Source: Paracorniculantispora psalliotae
Taxonomy: Eukaryota; Ascomycota; Sordariomycetes; Hypocreales; Cordycipitaceae
Reading direction: 5' to 3'
Assembly: GCA_002796755.1 (NCBI GenBank)
Contig: PHFE01000008.1
Location: 1,765,742 to 1,829,741, forward strand
DNA length: 64,000 bases
The number at the start of each line of letters is the position of its first letter. Position 1 is the first letter of the stretch. A program made the position numbers and the translations under genes. The notes beneath the pieces were generated by a model. The model worked only from the letters and a program-made list of their open reading frames with translations. It was not told where the DNA came from and did no database searches. This document shows positions 1 through 12,419 of this stretch, in pieces.

Positions 1-328
1 ATTTGCGTGTGCCTAGTTTTTTCTCTCTCTTTCCTTTCGTACATGTCGGATGCGGGTTGCTCTTATGACGTTTTTGCTCTTTTGGTTGTATTTGCGATTG
101 ATTTCTATATTGTCCCCTTTTTTATATACTTTCCGGAGCTTTGGTGCTTTAGCTAAAATCTCAGTGAGATGAATTTATTTACTGGAAAACGGTACTAAGA
201 CGGGCATTCGTCATGAATTTCGTGAGGTGTGACTGGAAAAATGACTCTTGAGCTTCAATTAGATTCGGGTATCTTGACAAGTACATAAGCGTGATCCTCT
301 CGGCTATATGATTACAATAAATATACAT
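1..328. other. Non-coding flank downstream of POT1
   Basis: This stretch lies beyond the POT1 stop codon, which is on the minus strand. It is T-rich at the left edge and has no credible reading frame. It probably holds the POT1 3' UTR and intergenic DNA. Nothing else is recognisable. Confidence 0.5.
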
Positions 329-2541
329 CTATTCCGTCCTGGGCATGTCCGGAACGGAGATTTGCGTGCCAAACAGCCCGTACATGCGCTGCCAGCGCCT
401 ACCCTCGCCCGCGTCGGCTTTACCCTCGTCTACCTCGCGCATCTTGACGCCGTACTGCCGGATGCAGCACGAAAATGGCAGATTAGACGGCCCCGTCTCG
501 GCGCGGACTTCTCTTCCTCCCTTGTCCTCCCCCTCGTCGTCACTATCTAAGGGCGGCCCGTTCGCACGAGCCTGCTTCTCCGCCAGCGCCGTGCGCAGCA
601 GCGTCTTGGTCTTGAGCTCCTCCAAGTCGCCCCAGAGGTAGAAGAGCTTCTCGCGCAGCTGCGAGACCAGCATCCGGCTGTGGCGCAGGTCGCCGGCATT
701 TAAGTTGAGCAAGCACTGTGCGGCGTGGTTGTCGACCGTGACCCAGACGCAGTTGTCGGCTTTGCCGTCCGCATCGGCTCCGGTGGCGTCTTCGAGGAGC
801 AGGTGGAAGCGCCACTCCCAGCCTTTAATCTTTTCGGAGGTGACGAAATGGTCCATATTGCGGTCTTCGTCGTCGTCGTCGTCGCTGTCGGACGAGGCGG
901 ACTCTGCATCGGATAGCATGTCGTAGACAGAGCTTTGAATTTTCGCAAACGCAAAGTCTTCCAGGCTGTGTGGTAGAAAGTCTTTGACGCGGACATTTGC
1001 GCGGTAGTTGGCATTGACGAATGGAAGCGGCAGCTGAGCAGCGTCCTGGCCAATGAGCGCTTCAAAGTACATTTGATCTAGCAGCTCTGCTATTGTGCTA
1101 CACGGCTGCTTCTCATTTTCGCATTTGACTAAGGGCCAGCTGTTAGTTGGAATATTGAAATTGGGCAAGAGGAAAACAGACTGGTAGAATTGAGCTTGAT
1201 GGTCGGGGTGGGTGGGACTTCGGGCTCTGGAACAGGCGTCTTTTCCTGTTGCATGCTTGGTGTCGAAGCCTTGGCCTGCTTGCCCTCTCGTTGCTTCCGG
1301 CGCTTGGACTTGGCGTTTGGCTCTCGCAACTTATGATCTTCGTCCAGCGCCGCTCTTCGTTTCTCGCCAGCTTTGGCCGCTTCATTGATCGACTTGAGCT
1401 GCTTCTTCGCCAGCCTTTCGTACTCGCGACGCCGACGAATGGTCTCTTTGAGCCGAGGATCTACGGAATCACCATCTTCCTCGTGGTCCAGAAGCGAAAT
1501 GTTGATTTTGCTGGGATATCTTTCGTCACCTCGCAGGTAGCCTTCCAGGTTGTTGGAGTTGCGGCCCCATTTGATCTGCAGGTTGCGAATAGAGACATAG
1601 GAGCCGACGGTGATGTTGTTTTCTCGAATGGCGTCGGCATGCGGCTCCCAGCATGTAATTTGCAAGCAGTTCCGGCCATAGGGGCCGTTCCAGTCGCCAT
1701 CCGGCGTGTTGGAGCCGATTGTGTAGTTGTAGGGATCTGCGCGCATCTCTGCGCCTGAAATGGCAAAGTTGAAGAAATTGGAGTGCTCGGTGTAGTCGGA
1801 TATCCAGAGGGTACATTTGTCGCCCAGGTCGTACGGGGCCTTGACCACCTCGACGATGACGTCGACAAAACGCTCGCTGGCAACGTCCTTGAGGAGACTG
1901 AATTTCTCTTTAACTTGAACGGATGTTTGCATCTGATGCGTGTATTCCGCGGCCGTCGGTAGCCTTGCCTTGTCAACACGATGGTAAAAGGCGGACACGT
2001 GAGCAAAGTCCGATTTAGTGAGATTTCTGCTCGGCTTTTTGCTCGGAGCATGAAGAGCATCTTCTGCATCACGCGGAGGGCGTGGGATGCTACCAGCTGA
2101 AAATATATAGACATCTGTGATGCGGTTTGTCATGAGCGAGAGCTCCGATTGAAACGTTTGTACCTGCACCGGCTGTTAGCGTAAATGAGGGACGAGACGC
2201 GGTATTTGCGCACTTTGGCTTGGAAGATGACGACAACATCGCCGCAAGAAGGATTTGGCATGGCATCCGGAAGACGAAAGATGTTAATTGTCAGCGACTT
2301 GGAGGTGTCATCTTGAGTAGATTCATCATAGAAGCGGATCTGGGCCTTGTAGTCTGGGATTGCACATGATCAGCAATTGCAAGACAAGCAGTAAAGAGCA
2401 CAATTACACACCCTCTTTTCGTGTCGGAATCGGCGCTCTAAAGTCGACAACTATCCCGATTACGTTAATCATGGTTCCTGCGCGGACATGACCTTCCAAG
2501 ACATGGTCAATGGAGGTGAAGGCAGCGGCTGGAGGAGCCAT
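329..2541 (-). CDS. pot1: Telomere end-binding protein POT1 (shelterin subunit)
   Basis: POT1 binds the single-stranded G-rich telomere overhang, caps chromosome ends and regulates telomerase. I place four exons at 2541-2412, 2353-2214, 2163-1182 and 1128-329 (684 codons, 683 aa). The three introns are 50-58 nt; GCTAAC or CTAAC branch sites precede the second and third acceptors. Residues 1 to about 170 form the N-terminal telomere-binding OB fold (KAQIRFYDEST; FQAKVQTFQSELS spans the second splice). A second OB fold covers about 200-370 (KCTLWISDYTEHSNFF). A Lys/Arg-rich linker (KSKRRKQR) follows, then a C-terminal OB-like domain in exon 4 (NANYRANVRVKDFLP) interrupted by an acidic Asp tract near residues 494-508. 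The identity is recognised from these signature segments. The start is the first ATG in frame, and its upstream region is shared with importin alpha on the other strand. Confidence 0.9.
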
Positions 2542-3462
2542 GTTGTTTTCAGGGCATCAAAATTGGATAAAACGAGAGCAGAATTAAACTGAATCATGGA
2601 TTCGTCATGGTAATCCTCGGCCGGCCGAGTACGCAGCCTGCATTGCACAGACACAGAAGTGGTCTGGCTGGCGTCGTCGCGTATTAGTGCAGCTATACGC
2701 GTTTGAGCACAGTGCCAGCAAGCACGGCGGCACGGAAGCACGTGAGAGATTTGGTGTCTGGCAGACAGCCTGCAAAGTTTGATAGGGCGGGGTGGTTTGC
2801 AAGTACATGTTTGAAAAAGTACATGGTGTCTGGTCTGTTTTTTCAGGTGGCTTGATGTACTCGGTACGGACTGACATAGAATCCTGCCTCAGGCAACAAA
2901 CGCAGGCGATGCCCCTCTCTGAGGGGAGCTGTGGTGGGCGGTGGAAGCTTTTTGGTGGCACAGGCTGTCACAGGCCATTTGGGTGACTCTCACAGTGCTC
3001 TCGCAGCAGATTCAGCGGTCAAACCCACTGTAGCTCCAGCGGAAGCCACCCAAGCCCCTCCCGAAAACAGTTAGCGGCGCATCTGCTAGCGGCCAAGCAG
3101 CCCCTCTGCACCGCTCTCTCTCTGTGGCAACCAAAAAAGACCCTCCTTGGCTCCTCAAGGCGGCGTTCATTTTCTACCGCAATTTGAGCCACTCTCTGCC
3201 AAACTCTGCCAGCTGCTGCTCTTCTACTTTTTCCATCTCACGAACCCTTATTATTCTTCCTTGTGTCCCGGACTGCTTCTTCTCTTGCAGATCCTTCTTC
3301 TCTCTTCAACACAGCCAGAATATTGTGCTGCTGATCCTTTTTGTCTCTTATATCTTCCAGGCGTCTTTTTGCCCCGTTGGCTCGCCGCCTTATCCTTTGC
3401 ACCCCTCAACCCCTCCTCTCCGCCAAACACACACACACTCACACACCGGCAAATCAACCACC
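2542..3462. promoter_or_regulatory. Divergent POT1 / importin alpha promoter region
   Basis: This 0.9 kb lies between two divergently transcribed start codons. The side next to importin alpha is strongly pyrimidine-rich on the plus strand (CT runs at about 3110-3130 and 3225-3310) and ends in a CA-rich tract (about 3427-3445) just before the ATG, as expected for a fungal promoter and 5' leader. Open frames here have no protein character. Confidence 0.5.
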
Positions 3463-5461
3463 ATGACTGATCGCTACATTCCCGAGCATCGCCGAACGCA
3501 GTTCAAGGCCAAGGGCGCTTTCAAGCCTGAGGAGCTCCGTCGTCGTCGTGAGGAGCAGCAGATTGAAATCCGCAAGGCCAAGCGCGAAGACAACCTCGCC
3601 AAGCGTCGTGGTATTGCCACTGGCGACAACCGCCCTGGTGCTTCCCTCGGAGCCGCCCCCGATAGCGACGATGACACCGCTCCCACCGAATCTCAGGTAT
3701 GCTCGAGTTCAATATGCGTTTTTATACTACGGCAACATGCGATGCCTCGGCTTCTGCTTTGCTCCCTCGAAGCTCGCCGCTACTCCTTTGTTTTGTTTGG
3801 TGCCAGTCGGCTGTGGATGTGGGGGATATTACCTTGCAATTATCCCCACAGAGTCTCGCCGACACCCGCCCAAAGCGTAGAGCGGCAGCTTCGTGAGCTT
3901 GTCTATAGCTTCCGTCTTGCCATTGCCGTACATGACACCTATCCCCAGCCATGTCGCTAACATCTCTCTTCGCAGCTCAACGAGGACCTCCCCCAGATGG
4001 TCTCCGGCGTCTTCTCCGACCAGATGGAGCAGCAGATCCAGGCCACCACCAAGTTCCGCAAGCTGCTCTCCAAGGAGCGCAACCCTCCCATTGAGGAGGT
4101 CATCAAGACTGGTGTCGTTAGCCGTTTCGTCGAATTCCTCCGATCTCCCCACACTCTTGTCCAGTTCGAGGCTGCCTGGGCTCTGACCAACATTGCCTCT
4201 GGCTCTGCTACGCAGACACAGGTTGTTATTGAGGCCGGTGCCGTGCCAATCTTCGTCGAGCTCCTGGCTAGCCCCGAGCCTGATGTTCGTGAGCAAGCCG
4301 TCTGGGCTCTCGGTAACATTGCCGGTGACAGCCCTCACTGCCGTGACTACGTCCTGAGCTGCGGTGCCCTGAAGCCCCTGCTTAACCTACTCGGCGACAG
4401 CCGCAAGCTCAGCATGCTCCGCAATGCCACCTGGACTCTGAGCAACTTCTGCCGTGGCAAGACCCCCCAGCCGGACTGGAACACTGTAAGTACTTGTATA
4501 TCATGCTGGTGCGCTGTTAAAAGTTGTTAGATGCTAACCCTGTACTTAGATTGCCCCCGCTCTGCCCGTTCTCTCCAAGCTCGTCTACTCGCTCGACGAC
4601 GAGGTCCTCATCGACGCCTGCTGGGCCATCTCTTACCTCTCGGATGGTCCCAACGAGAAGATCCAGGCCGTCATCGAGGCTGGCATCCCTCGCAGACTTG
4701 TTGAGCTGCTGCTCCACGCTTCCACCTCGGTTCAGACCCCTGCCCTACGCTCGGTCGGCAACATTGTCACGGGTGACGACATGCAGACCCAGGTCATCAT
4801 CAACTGTGGTGCTCTGCCTTGCCTGTTGTCTCTCCTCAGCTCCACCAAGGATGGCATCCGTAAGGAGGCCTGCTGGACCATTTCCAACATCACTGCTGGC
4901 AACGCCACCCAGATCCAGGCTGTCATTGACGCCAACATCATCCCTCCTCTGATTCACCTTCTCCAGAACGGTGATCTCAAGACCCGCAAGGAGGCTTGCT
5001 GGGCCATCAGCAACGCTACCTCTGGTGGCCTGCAGAAGCCTGAGCAGATCCGCTACCTCGTCAACCAGGGCTGCATCAAGCCTCTGTGCGATCTCCTTAT
5101 CTGCCCTGACAACAAGATCATCCAGGTCGCCCTTGACGGTCTTGAGAACATTCTCAAGATTGGTGACCTCGACAAGCAGGCTGCTGGCGAGGGTGGCGAG
5201 AACCTCAACAAGCACGCTCTCTTTATTGAGGAGTGTGGTGGCATGGAGAAGATCCACGACTGCCAGAACAACGCCAACGAGGAGATTTACATGAAGGCTT
5301 ACAACATCATCGAGAAGTACTTCTCTGACGAAGAGGAGAACGCCGACGAGGGTATGGCCCAGCCTGCTGGCCCCAACGGCCAGTTTGGCTTCGGCACCAA
5401 CGGCTCCGGCCAGGCTGGTGGCTTCAACTTCGCCAACGGCGGTGACTCCATGGACATGTAA
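3463..5461 (+). CDS. Importin (karyopherin) subunit alpha
   Basis: Importin alpha binds classical nuclear localisation signals and, through its N-terminal IBB domain, importin beta for transport through nuclear pores (yeast SRP1/Kap60). Exons are 3463-3696, 3976-4485 and 4550-5461, giving 551 aa. The first intron is long for this window (279 nt); the second is 64 nt. Residues 1-75 are the Arg/Lys-rich IBB domain (RRRREEQQIEIRKAKRED). About ten armadillo repeats follow, with the NLS-contacting Trp/Asn pattern visible in AAWALTNIASG, AVWALGNIAGD, ATWTLSNFCRG, ACWTISNITAG and ACWAISNATSG. The C-terminus is acidic and then Gly/Asn-rich, usual for the family. The ATG sits in a good context (ACCATGA) after a CA-rich leader. 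Length and domain order are complete. Confidence 0.96.
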
Positions 5462-6552
5462 AGTGTTTGCAAAAGAGGCGATGAATTCTGCCGTGTTGCG
5501 AAATGCGAATGGACTGGCAGAGCGACATCCCAACATGTTACTCTAGCTTCCCCGACACACCACTACAACAACTCACGACAACAAAACAACACCAGCATGC
5601 CAATCGATGCGTGCCAGCTCCTTGCTTACGAGCAAAAGAACCCCCTGGACATAACACTACATACCCCCTCGTTACCCATTTACCCACATTCCCCAATATC
5701 AACATAGCACTAGTCATTTTTTATAATCAGTTTAATGCATTTTCACGAAAGGAAGAACAGAGAAAGGCCCTATGGTAGCTTGAAAGCTCCAGCCTCGAGA
5801 TGATTTGATGAGCGATATCTAGCCTTGGCTTCGGCGCAAGCCATGCGAGATGAAAAACGAAGAGGCTCCATATAGAGAGCTCAAAGTCGAAGCGCAGCGC
5901 CAGCAAAAGAACTGGTAGTTGACGCTGAGAGCGAGCTTCGTCTATTGATGGAGCGATACAACTACGGGCAGTTGATGCTAGTGCAGCCTGCACCGAGAAA
6001 AGACAGACCAGCCAGAAGACTCTTGCTGCCAAGTGGTCAACTTGGGTCTCACGCTCCTGTTTTAAGTTGTAGCGAAATACAAAACAATTCCCCCCAATGA
6101 CAGTTCGTGATATCTGTGTCCATGTTACTGTAGATGGTGCGTAAGAACTTCCATGTGAAGTAAAGCACCACGTAAGTCGACTTCAAGCAGAAGCTGACGC
6201 AAGAGAGCCCCAAATATGTCCAGTCGCTCGGTGCCTGAATCGGCTCAAAAAGCATTCTTGGCGAAGCCATGGACGATGGTTTGTCTTTGGCGTGTATGTG
6301 GGGCGCCACTGTAGATGTCGCCGTAGAGGTAGATGTAGCACCTACCGGCAACAGTTTTCTCGCCACAAGACTTTTCACCCACTCCGATCAGGTATAATCT
6401 GCCAGATTTTCATAAACATAGGCTTTCGAATTATCTGTCTCGTCAGACAGCTTGAGGATTTACCTACTCAGGAACTAATGGCCGCCTAATAAAGTCTCGC
6501 GGAAAATTTTGTGCGCGGACGACAAGCTGGAGTATCAACTGCAGCTGTCATC
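5462..6552. other. Intergenic region between importin alpha and RNA helicase
   Basis: About 1.1 kb between two plus-strand genes, holding the importin alpha 3' UTR and the helicase promoter. The minus strand has an open frame at 6378-6049 (109 codons) with one hydrophobic stretch (about 6210-6130), but it shows no family resemblance and no supporting splice structure. I do not call it a gene. Confidence 0.4.
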
Positions 6553-9500
6553 ATGGTGAAAAAGGGTAAAGCCAAGGCCGTCGAGCCACCCAAGCCTGCC
6601 ACTGCCCCGGCTGCTACAGGGAAAGATGGCGGCAAGGGAAAAAAGGGCGGCAAGCCAGAGGCAGCGATTCCTGCCGAGCTAGGCCCCGTCGGCCCTCCCA
6701 AGCCCACCGTCAAGCAGCTCATCGGCGGCTCCTCGTGGACGGGCAAGCTGCCGGTGAACCTGCTCAGCGAGTACTGCCAGAAGCAGAAATGGGACCGGCC
6801 CGACTACGACACGCGCAAGACGCCAGACGGCTTCTCCGTGTTCGTGACGCTAAGCGCCAAGGACCTCAAGACGCAGCTGACGACGCGGCTGGAGCCGTTC
6901 AAGATCCCGCCGACGCACAAGCACCTCATCATGCGCGACACGGCCATTGAAGCCAAGCACGCGGCGGCGACGTACGCGCTCTTCCGCGTCTGCAGCATGC
7001 AGAACAAGCACACGGTGCTGCCGCCGGACCACAAGGCGCTGTGGAAGGATTTTCAGGCGCTCAAGGCGCAGGACGTCAAGGATGGTAAAGGCTGGATCTA
7101 TGATGCGGATCCGTTCAAGACGTTCCATGAGAGGCAGGACGCAAAGGCAGCGGCGGAGAAAAAGCGCAAAGAGGCCGAGGCGCTCAAGGCCAAGGCCAAG
7201 GACATGCCGGGTGCTGCTGGCCTGGTGCTTCTGAGCAACTCCGGAAGTGGAGGCGGCGGCGGCGGCAACAGCAGCGGTGGTGGTGGTGACAGAGGTTTCA
7301 ACATTATGAAGGGTTGGACCAGTGCGCCGAATGTGGAAATGGGCCGCCAGACCAGATCACAACTGGAAAGCCTTTTGCGCAGCGGTGTCTCGTGGAACCC
7401 ACATGCGGTGCAAATGTCCAAGACGCAAAAAGACGGTGTTGTGACGGAACTCTGCAAAATCGGCTTCCGAAAGAGCCATGTGGCCGAAGCTGTTGAGTAT
7501 TGCAAGGACCGCGAGGAGACGCTGGAGTGGCTGCTCATCCATGTGCCCGAAGACGACCTTCCAAGGTGGGCGCTCCCTGAAAAATATGCCGCCGGCGTGA
7601 CTATTGGAACCAACGATCTTAAGAGGGATGGTGCCATTCAGCGTCTGTCGCTGAACGGATACTCACTCGAGTTGTGTGCGAAGGTGTATGATCAAACTGG
7701 CGGCGACGAGAGCAGGACGGCAGAGGCCCTTCAAAACTTGCTATTCTCGCGACCCAAGGAGGATGCAGCAAGCGAAGAAGAGTCTCTTGACTTTTTGGAC
7801 ATGGGCTCGCCGGATGAGCAATGGCACGAAGAGATGGAGAGCTTGGAATCAATGTACGGCAACATGTTTACGAGAGACGGAGCCGATACGGTGAAAATTC
7901 AACTTGAATCGGTCAAGAACCCGCCCCATCAGGTGGAGGCTTCGTTACAAGTCCGACGAGGATCAAATTATCCCAATACGTTGATCCTTGGCCTCGTTGC
8001 CAATCTACCCTCCTACATCAAACTGAGTGTAATTCGCAAAGCACTGGAATACATGGACTCGTCACTCCGGGAAGAGCCAATGAAGGTGTATCTGGTGCTG
8101 GACTGGATCCAGCAGAATATAAACGATATTATTGAGCAGCCTGGAAAGCTGGTTGACATTTCGGCCGTTTCGTCGGCTGCATCTGAACAAAAACCAGGCG
8201 ATGCCGTCAAGTCAAGAAAGCGACCGCGCGCAGCCCCAAGACCCATCAAATGGACGCCAGATGCGCGCAGCAAGGCAGCGTGGGAGAAGCGCCAAGACGG
8301 CTCCGCGTACAAAGAGATGCTCAGAAAGAGACAGAAGCTTCCCGCATGGCACATGCGCGACAGGATTGTCAAGACGGTTACGGACAACCACGTCACCATC
8401 ATCAGCGGTGAGACCGGTTCCGGTAAATCAACGCAGTCGGTGCAGTTCATCCTCGACGACTTGTACGGACAGGGCCTGGGTGACTGCGCCAATATGCTCG
8501 TCACTCAGCCGCGACGTATTTCAGCGCTAGGTCTTGCGGACCGTGTTGCGGAGGAACGATGCGGCCGTGTGGGACAAGAAGTCGGTTATACGATTCGTGG
8601 CGAAGCGCGCCAGTCCAAAGACACGCGCATCACGTTCATGACGACGGGTATTCTGCTGCGTCGCCTGCAAACATCGGGCGGTCGCGTGGAAGACGTGGTG
8701 GCCTCGCTCGCCGACGTGAGCCACGTCATTGTCGACGAAGTCCACGAGCGCAGCCTGGATACCGACTTTCTGCTCAACCTGATCCGCGAGGTGATGCGTA
8801 TCAAGAAGGACGCGCTGAAGCTCATCCTCATGTCTGCCACGCTGGACGCCGCTTCATTTATCAACTACTTTGCGTCGGAGGGCTTGAAGGTCGGTGCCGT
8901 GGAGATTGAGGGCAGAACATACCCCGTGGATAACTACTTCTTGGACGACGTCATTCGCATGACTGGATTCAACGCAAACACCCCTGACGGCGAATTTATT
9001 GGCGACGAGCTCATGGGTAAAATCATCCAGAATTTGGGCCACCGCATCAACTACAGCCTCATCGTGGAGGCTGTCAAGGCCATTGACTACGAGCTAAGCT
9101 ATGACAAGAAACCAGGCGGTATTTTGATTTTCCTGCCTGGCGTGGGCGAAATTACCCAGACGTGCAGAGCACTGCAGGCCGTCCCATCACTTCATGTGCT
9201 CCCGCTGCATGCATCTCTGGAAACCAAGGAGCAGAAGCGAGTGTTTGCCAGCGCCCCTCACGGCAAGCGCAAAATCGTCGTTGCGACCAACGTGGCCGAA
9301 ACCTCCATCACCATTGACGACATTGTTGCCGTCATTGACAGCGGTAAAGTCAAGGAAACCAGCTTCGATCCCGGCAACAACATGCGCAAGCTCGAAGAGA
9401 CGTGGGCCTCGCGCGCGGCATGCAAGCAGCGCCGCGGCCGTGCCGGTCGTGTCCAGGAGGGCAAGTGCTACAAGCTGTACACGCAAAACCTCGAGAACCA

Positions 9501-10735
9501 GATGGCCGAGCGCCCCGAGCCCGAGATTCGGCGCGTGCCGCTGGAGCAGCTGTGCCTGTCGGTGCGCGCCATGGGCATGCGCGACGTGGCGCGCTTCCTG
9601 GGCCGGTCGCCGACGCCTCCCGAGGCCGTCGCCATTGAAGGCGCCATGAAGCTGCTGCGGCGCATGGGCGCGCTCGACGGCGACGAGCTGACGGCCATGG
9701 GCCAGCAGCTGGCCATGCTGCCCGCGGACCTGCGCTGCGGTAAGCTCATGGTGTTTGGCGCCATCTTTGGCTGCCTCGACGACTGCGTGACGATTGCCGC
9801 CATCCTCAGCACGAAGAGCCCGTTCATCGCCCCGCAGGAGAAGCGCGACGCGGCCAAGGAAGCCCGCATGCGCTTCTTTGCCGGCGACGGCGATTTATTG
9901 ACCGATCTCGCGGCGTACACCGAGTGGAAGGCCATGATGCGCGACCGCCTGCCCATGAAGCACGTCCGCGGCTTCTGCGACGACAACTTCCTCTCGCACC
10001 TGACGCTGTCGGACATTTCCAACACGAAATCGCAGTACTACACGGCGCTGGCCGAGATGGGCCTCGTGTCGACGCGCGAGGCCGCCGCCGCGGAAGACGA
10101 CACCATTGACGCGGCGCTGGCGGGCGACGTCGGCGGCGCCAAGAAGAACTCGCAGCTGCTGCGGGCGCTGGTCGCGTCGGCGTTTACGCCGCAGATTGCG
10201 CGCATCCAGTACCCGGACAAGAAATTTGCGAGCTCCATGTCGGGCGCGGTGGAATTAGACCCCGAGGCGCGCGCCATCAAGTTCTTCAACCAGGAGAACG
10301 GGCGCGTGTTTGTGCATCCGAGCAGCACCATCTTTGGCAGCCAGGGCTTTTCGGGGCACGCCGCGTACATGGCGTACTTTTCCATCATTGCGACGTCCAA
10401 GGTGTTTATCCGCGATCTTTCGCGTAAGTCTTTTCTTCCCAATGCTATACCACTCTAGAATAATCACTAACATGATATATAAAGCATTCAACGTGTACAC
10501 GCTGCTCATGTTCTCCGGCCCGATTGAGCTCGACACGCTCGGCCGCGGCCTGTTGGTGGACGGCTGGCTGCGGCTGCGCGGGTGGGCGCGCATCGGCGTG
10601 CTGGTCGCGCGGCTACGCAGCATGGTGGACGATTTGATTGCGGAAAAGGTGGAAAAGCCGGGCCTGGACCTGCGCGGCAACGAGGTCATCAAGCTGGTGA
10701 CGAAGTTGATTGAGCTGAATGGCTTAGATGCGTAG
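6553..10735 (+). CDS. DEAH-box ATP-dependent RNA helicase with UBA and RWD domains (DHX57/YLR419W type)
   Basis: This is a superfamily 2 RNA helicase of 1373 aa, with exons 6553-10423 and 10485-10735 (intron 61 nt, branch ACTAAC). The N-terminus is a Lys/Pro/Ala-rich low-complexity region. A Gly/Ser run (about 231-250) precedes a UBA-like segment (about 350-395) and an RWD domain (about 415-530, EEMESLESMYG). Then come RecA1 and RecA2: motif I GETGSGKST (619-627), motif II as DEVH (728-731), motif III SAT (761-763), NVAETSITID, and motif VI QRRGRAGR (959-966). HA2 and OB-type C-terminal domains end in exon 2. UBA plus RWD ahead of a DEAH core fits the DHX57/YLR419W branch; the cellular target is not evident from sequence. 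ATG 6553 (ATCATGG) is chosen because the frame upstream is not protein-like. Confidence 0.9.
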
Positions 10736-11021
10736 ATGATAAAATTTCAATTCTTGGGTCTTTTAGACGGGTGAAGTAAAAAAGTGATTTAGAAAGTGTT
10801 TATAAAGAGATGAATAGAAAAAAGAAAAGGAATATACAATAGATTAAGAAAATCTTTATGCCAATGTAATGAGGGTGCCGTTTTTATCGTCGGGGTTTTG
10901 GGCTGGAGCCTAGCTAAAGTTACCGAATCGGGCAATGTCGTGCAAGTGGCGACGGTGAACTTGCGCTCTTCCACCTTTCTTGCCATCACAACTTACACCG
11001 CGCGCTCACACGCCCAACATC
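10736..11021. other. Short spacer between helicase and aprataxin
   Basis: This 286-nt AT-rich spacer must hold the helicase 3' end and the aprataxin promoter, both genes reading rightward. Nothing distinctive is seen. Confidence 0.4.
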
Positions 11022-11945
11022 ATGGCCGACCCGGAGCCCAATTCTAAAGAGGCTCTCACTCGAGAAGAAATCCAGAGCACACCCGACAAGCAGCCCCCCG
11101 CCGGCAGCAGCGGGGAGAAGCGCAAAAATGCCTGTACAGTTTTCCCACTCAAACCCTCTCACTTTGCTTCTCAGCTAACCCGCGCGCAAACCAACAAAGT
11201 CGCCGCTCTCATGGCACCCAAGAAGAAAGCACCCGCCGCAGCAAAGCCGGCACGGTCCACCGGCGGCAACCCGTTCAAGGACCGCATGGGCCTCGGCGCG
11301 TACCTCGGCGATCCATCCTCCTTCTCTGCGTCCGTCGTCATCGCGCACTCACCCGATTTCGTCGTGATCCACGACAAGTTCCCCAAAGCCACGGTGCACA
11401 CGCTCATCGTCCCGCGGTCCTCCGCCGTCAATCTTCAGCATCCGTTTGACGCGCTCGCGGACCCGTCCTTTCTCGCGCTCATCAAAGCGGAAGTCGCCCG
11501 CACGAAAGCGCTCGTGGCCGCAGAGTTGCAGCGCCGTCTCGGTCAGTTCAGCGCCGCGGAAAGCACCCGCCAAGCCGTCCTAAACGGCGAAGCGGACGCT
11601 GAAGGGGAGGGCGAGTTGCCAAAGGGGCGGGACTGGGCGGCAGAGGTGATGTGCGGCGTGCACGCGGTGCCGAGCATGAGCCACCTACATATCCACGTGT
11701 TATCGCGGGACATGCATTCGGAGAAGATGAAGCACCGGAAGCACTACAACTCGTTTAACACGCCGTTTCTGGTGGATGTGGAGGATTTTCCGCTGGCGGA
11801 GGATGATCCGAGGAGAGACACGGGCAAGGCAGGGTATTTGAAGCACGATCTGGTGTGCTGGCGCTGCGGGCGGAATTTTGGGAATAAGTTTGCGCAGCTG
11901 AAGGAGCATCTGGAGACGGAGTTTGATGCGTGGAAGAGAGAATGA
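11022..11945 (+). CDS. hnt3: Aprataxin-like DNA-adenylate hydrolase (HIT domain plus zinc finger)
   Basis: Aprataxin/Hnt3 removes AMP from 5'-adenylated DNA ends left by abortive ligation. Exons 11022-11133 and 11200-11945 encode 285 aa. The spliced junction gives NAFAALMAPKKK, the expected family N-terminus of the HIT domain. The catalytic His triad is H199-L-H201-I-H203 in SHLHIHVLS. A C-terminal zinc-finger segment starts at CWRC and ends with the His of KEHLETEF, as in fungal Hnt3. The N-terminal 38 residues are polar and lack the FHA domain of the vertebrate protein, as usual in fungi. The 66-nt intron is a multiple of three with no stop, so its retention would add 22 residues (see findings). 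The gene converges with the AT-hook gene. Confidence 0.93.
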   Translation: MADPEPNSKEALTREEIQSTPDKQPPAGSSGEKRKNACTVFPLKPSHFASQLTRAQTNKVAALMAPKKKAPAAAKPARSTGGNPFKDRMGLGAYLGDPSSFSASVVIAHSPDFVVIHDKFPKATVHTLIVPRSSAVNLQHPFDALADPSFLALIKAEVARTKALVAAELQRRLGQFSAAESTRQAVLNGEADAEGEGELPKGRDWAAEVMCGVHAVPSMSHLHIHVLSRDMHSEKMKHRKHYNSFNTPFLVDVEDFPLAEDDPRRDTGKAGYLKHDLVCWRCGRNFGNKFAQLKEHLETEFDAWKRE

Positions 11946-12419
11946 CGAGGAATGATCAAAACGGTGTAGGGCAACATCAGCCAACATGAGGAGCTCTGCT
12001 GGAAGCAAAGTCGCCATCCTGTTTACACAGTGATATAAGAAACACAATCACAGCATGGCTTCACAGCGACATAGATATACAAAACAGTTTATTCTGGATT
12101 CGGTACATTCGTCTTCTCATTGTTACAAGACGATGCTGCTCATGAATCGTTGTCCTTTACTACCTGCCCAAACCAATCCCACAAAAGAATTCCCAAATTT
12201 TGCGCGCTTCTGTTTTTAAAAAGAATTTCTTGATTATCAATTCCGTCAATAGTACATGTGGTAGTCCTGCATTTGCCAACACTTGCCCATTCGCAACTGC
12301 GATGGGAAACAGCGTCATTCCGTCGTGAAAGCACGCCTCGTTTAGTTTAGCAGGTTGCGAATCTCAATCACGTTGCGCTGCCCCAACGCCGGGGCATTCC
12401 GGCGCTTTTTGCCAGAGCC
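11946..12419. other. Convergent 3' region, aprataxin / AT-hook gene
   Basis: This 474-nt AT-rich segment holds the 3' UTRs of two convergent genes. No gene or RNA feature is seen. Confidence 0.5.

Noticed and set aside
6049..6378. 109-codon minus-strand frame with a hydrophobic stretch
   Set aside because: No family resemblance, no clear promoter or splice context, and a length expected by chance in 1.1 kb.
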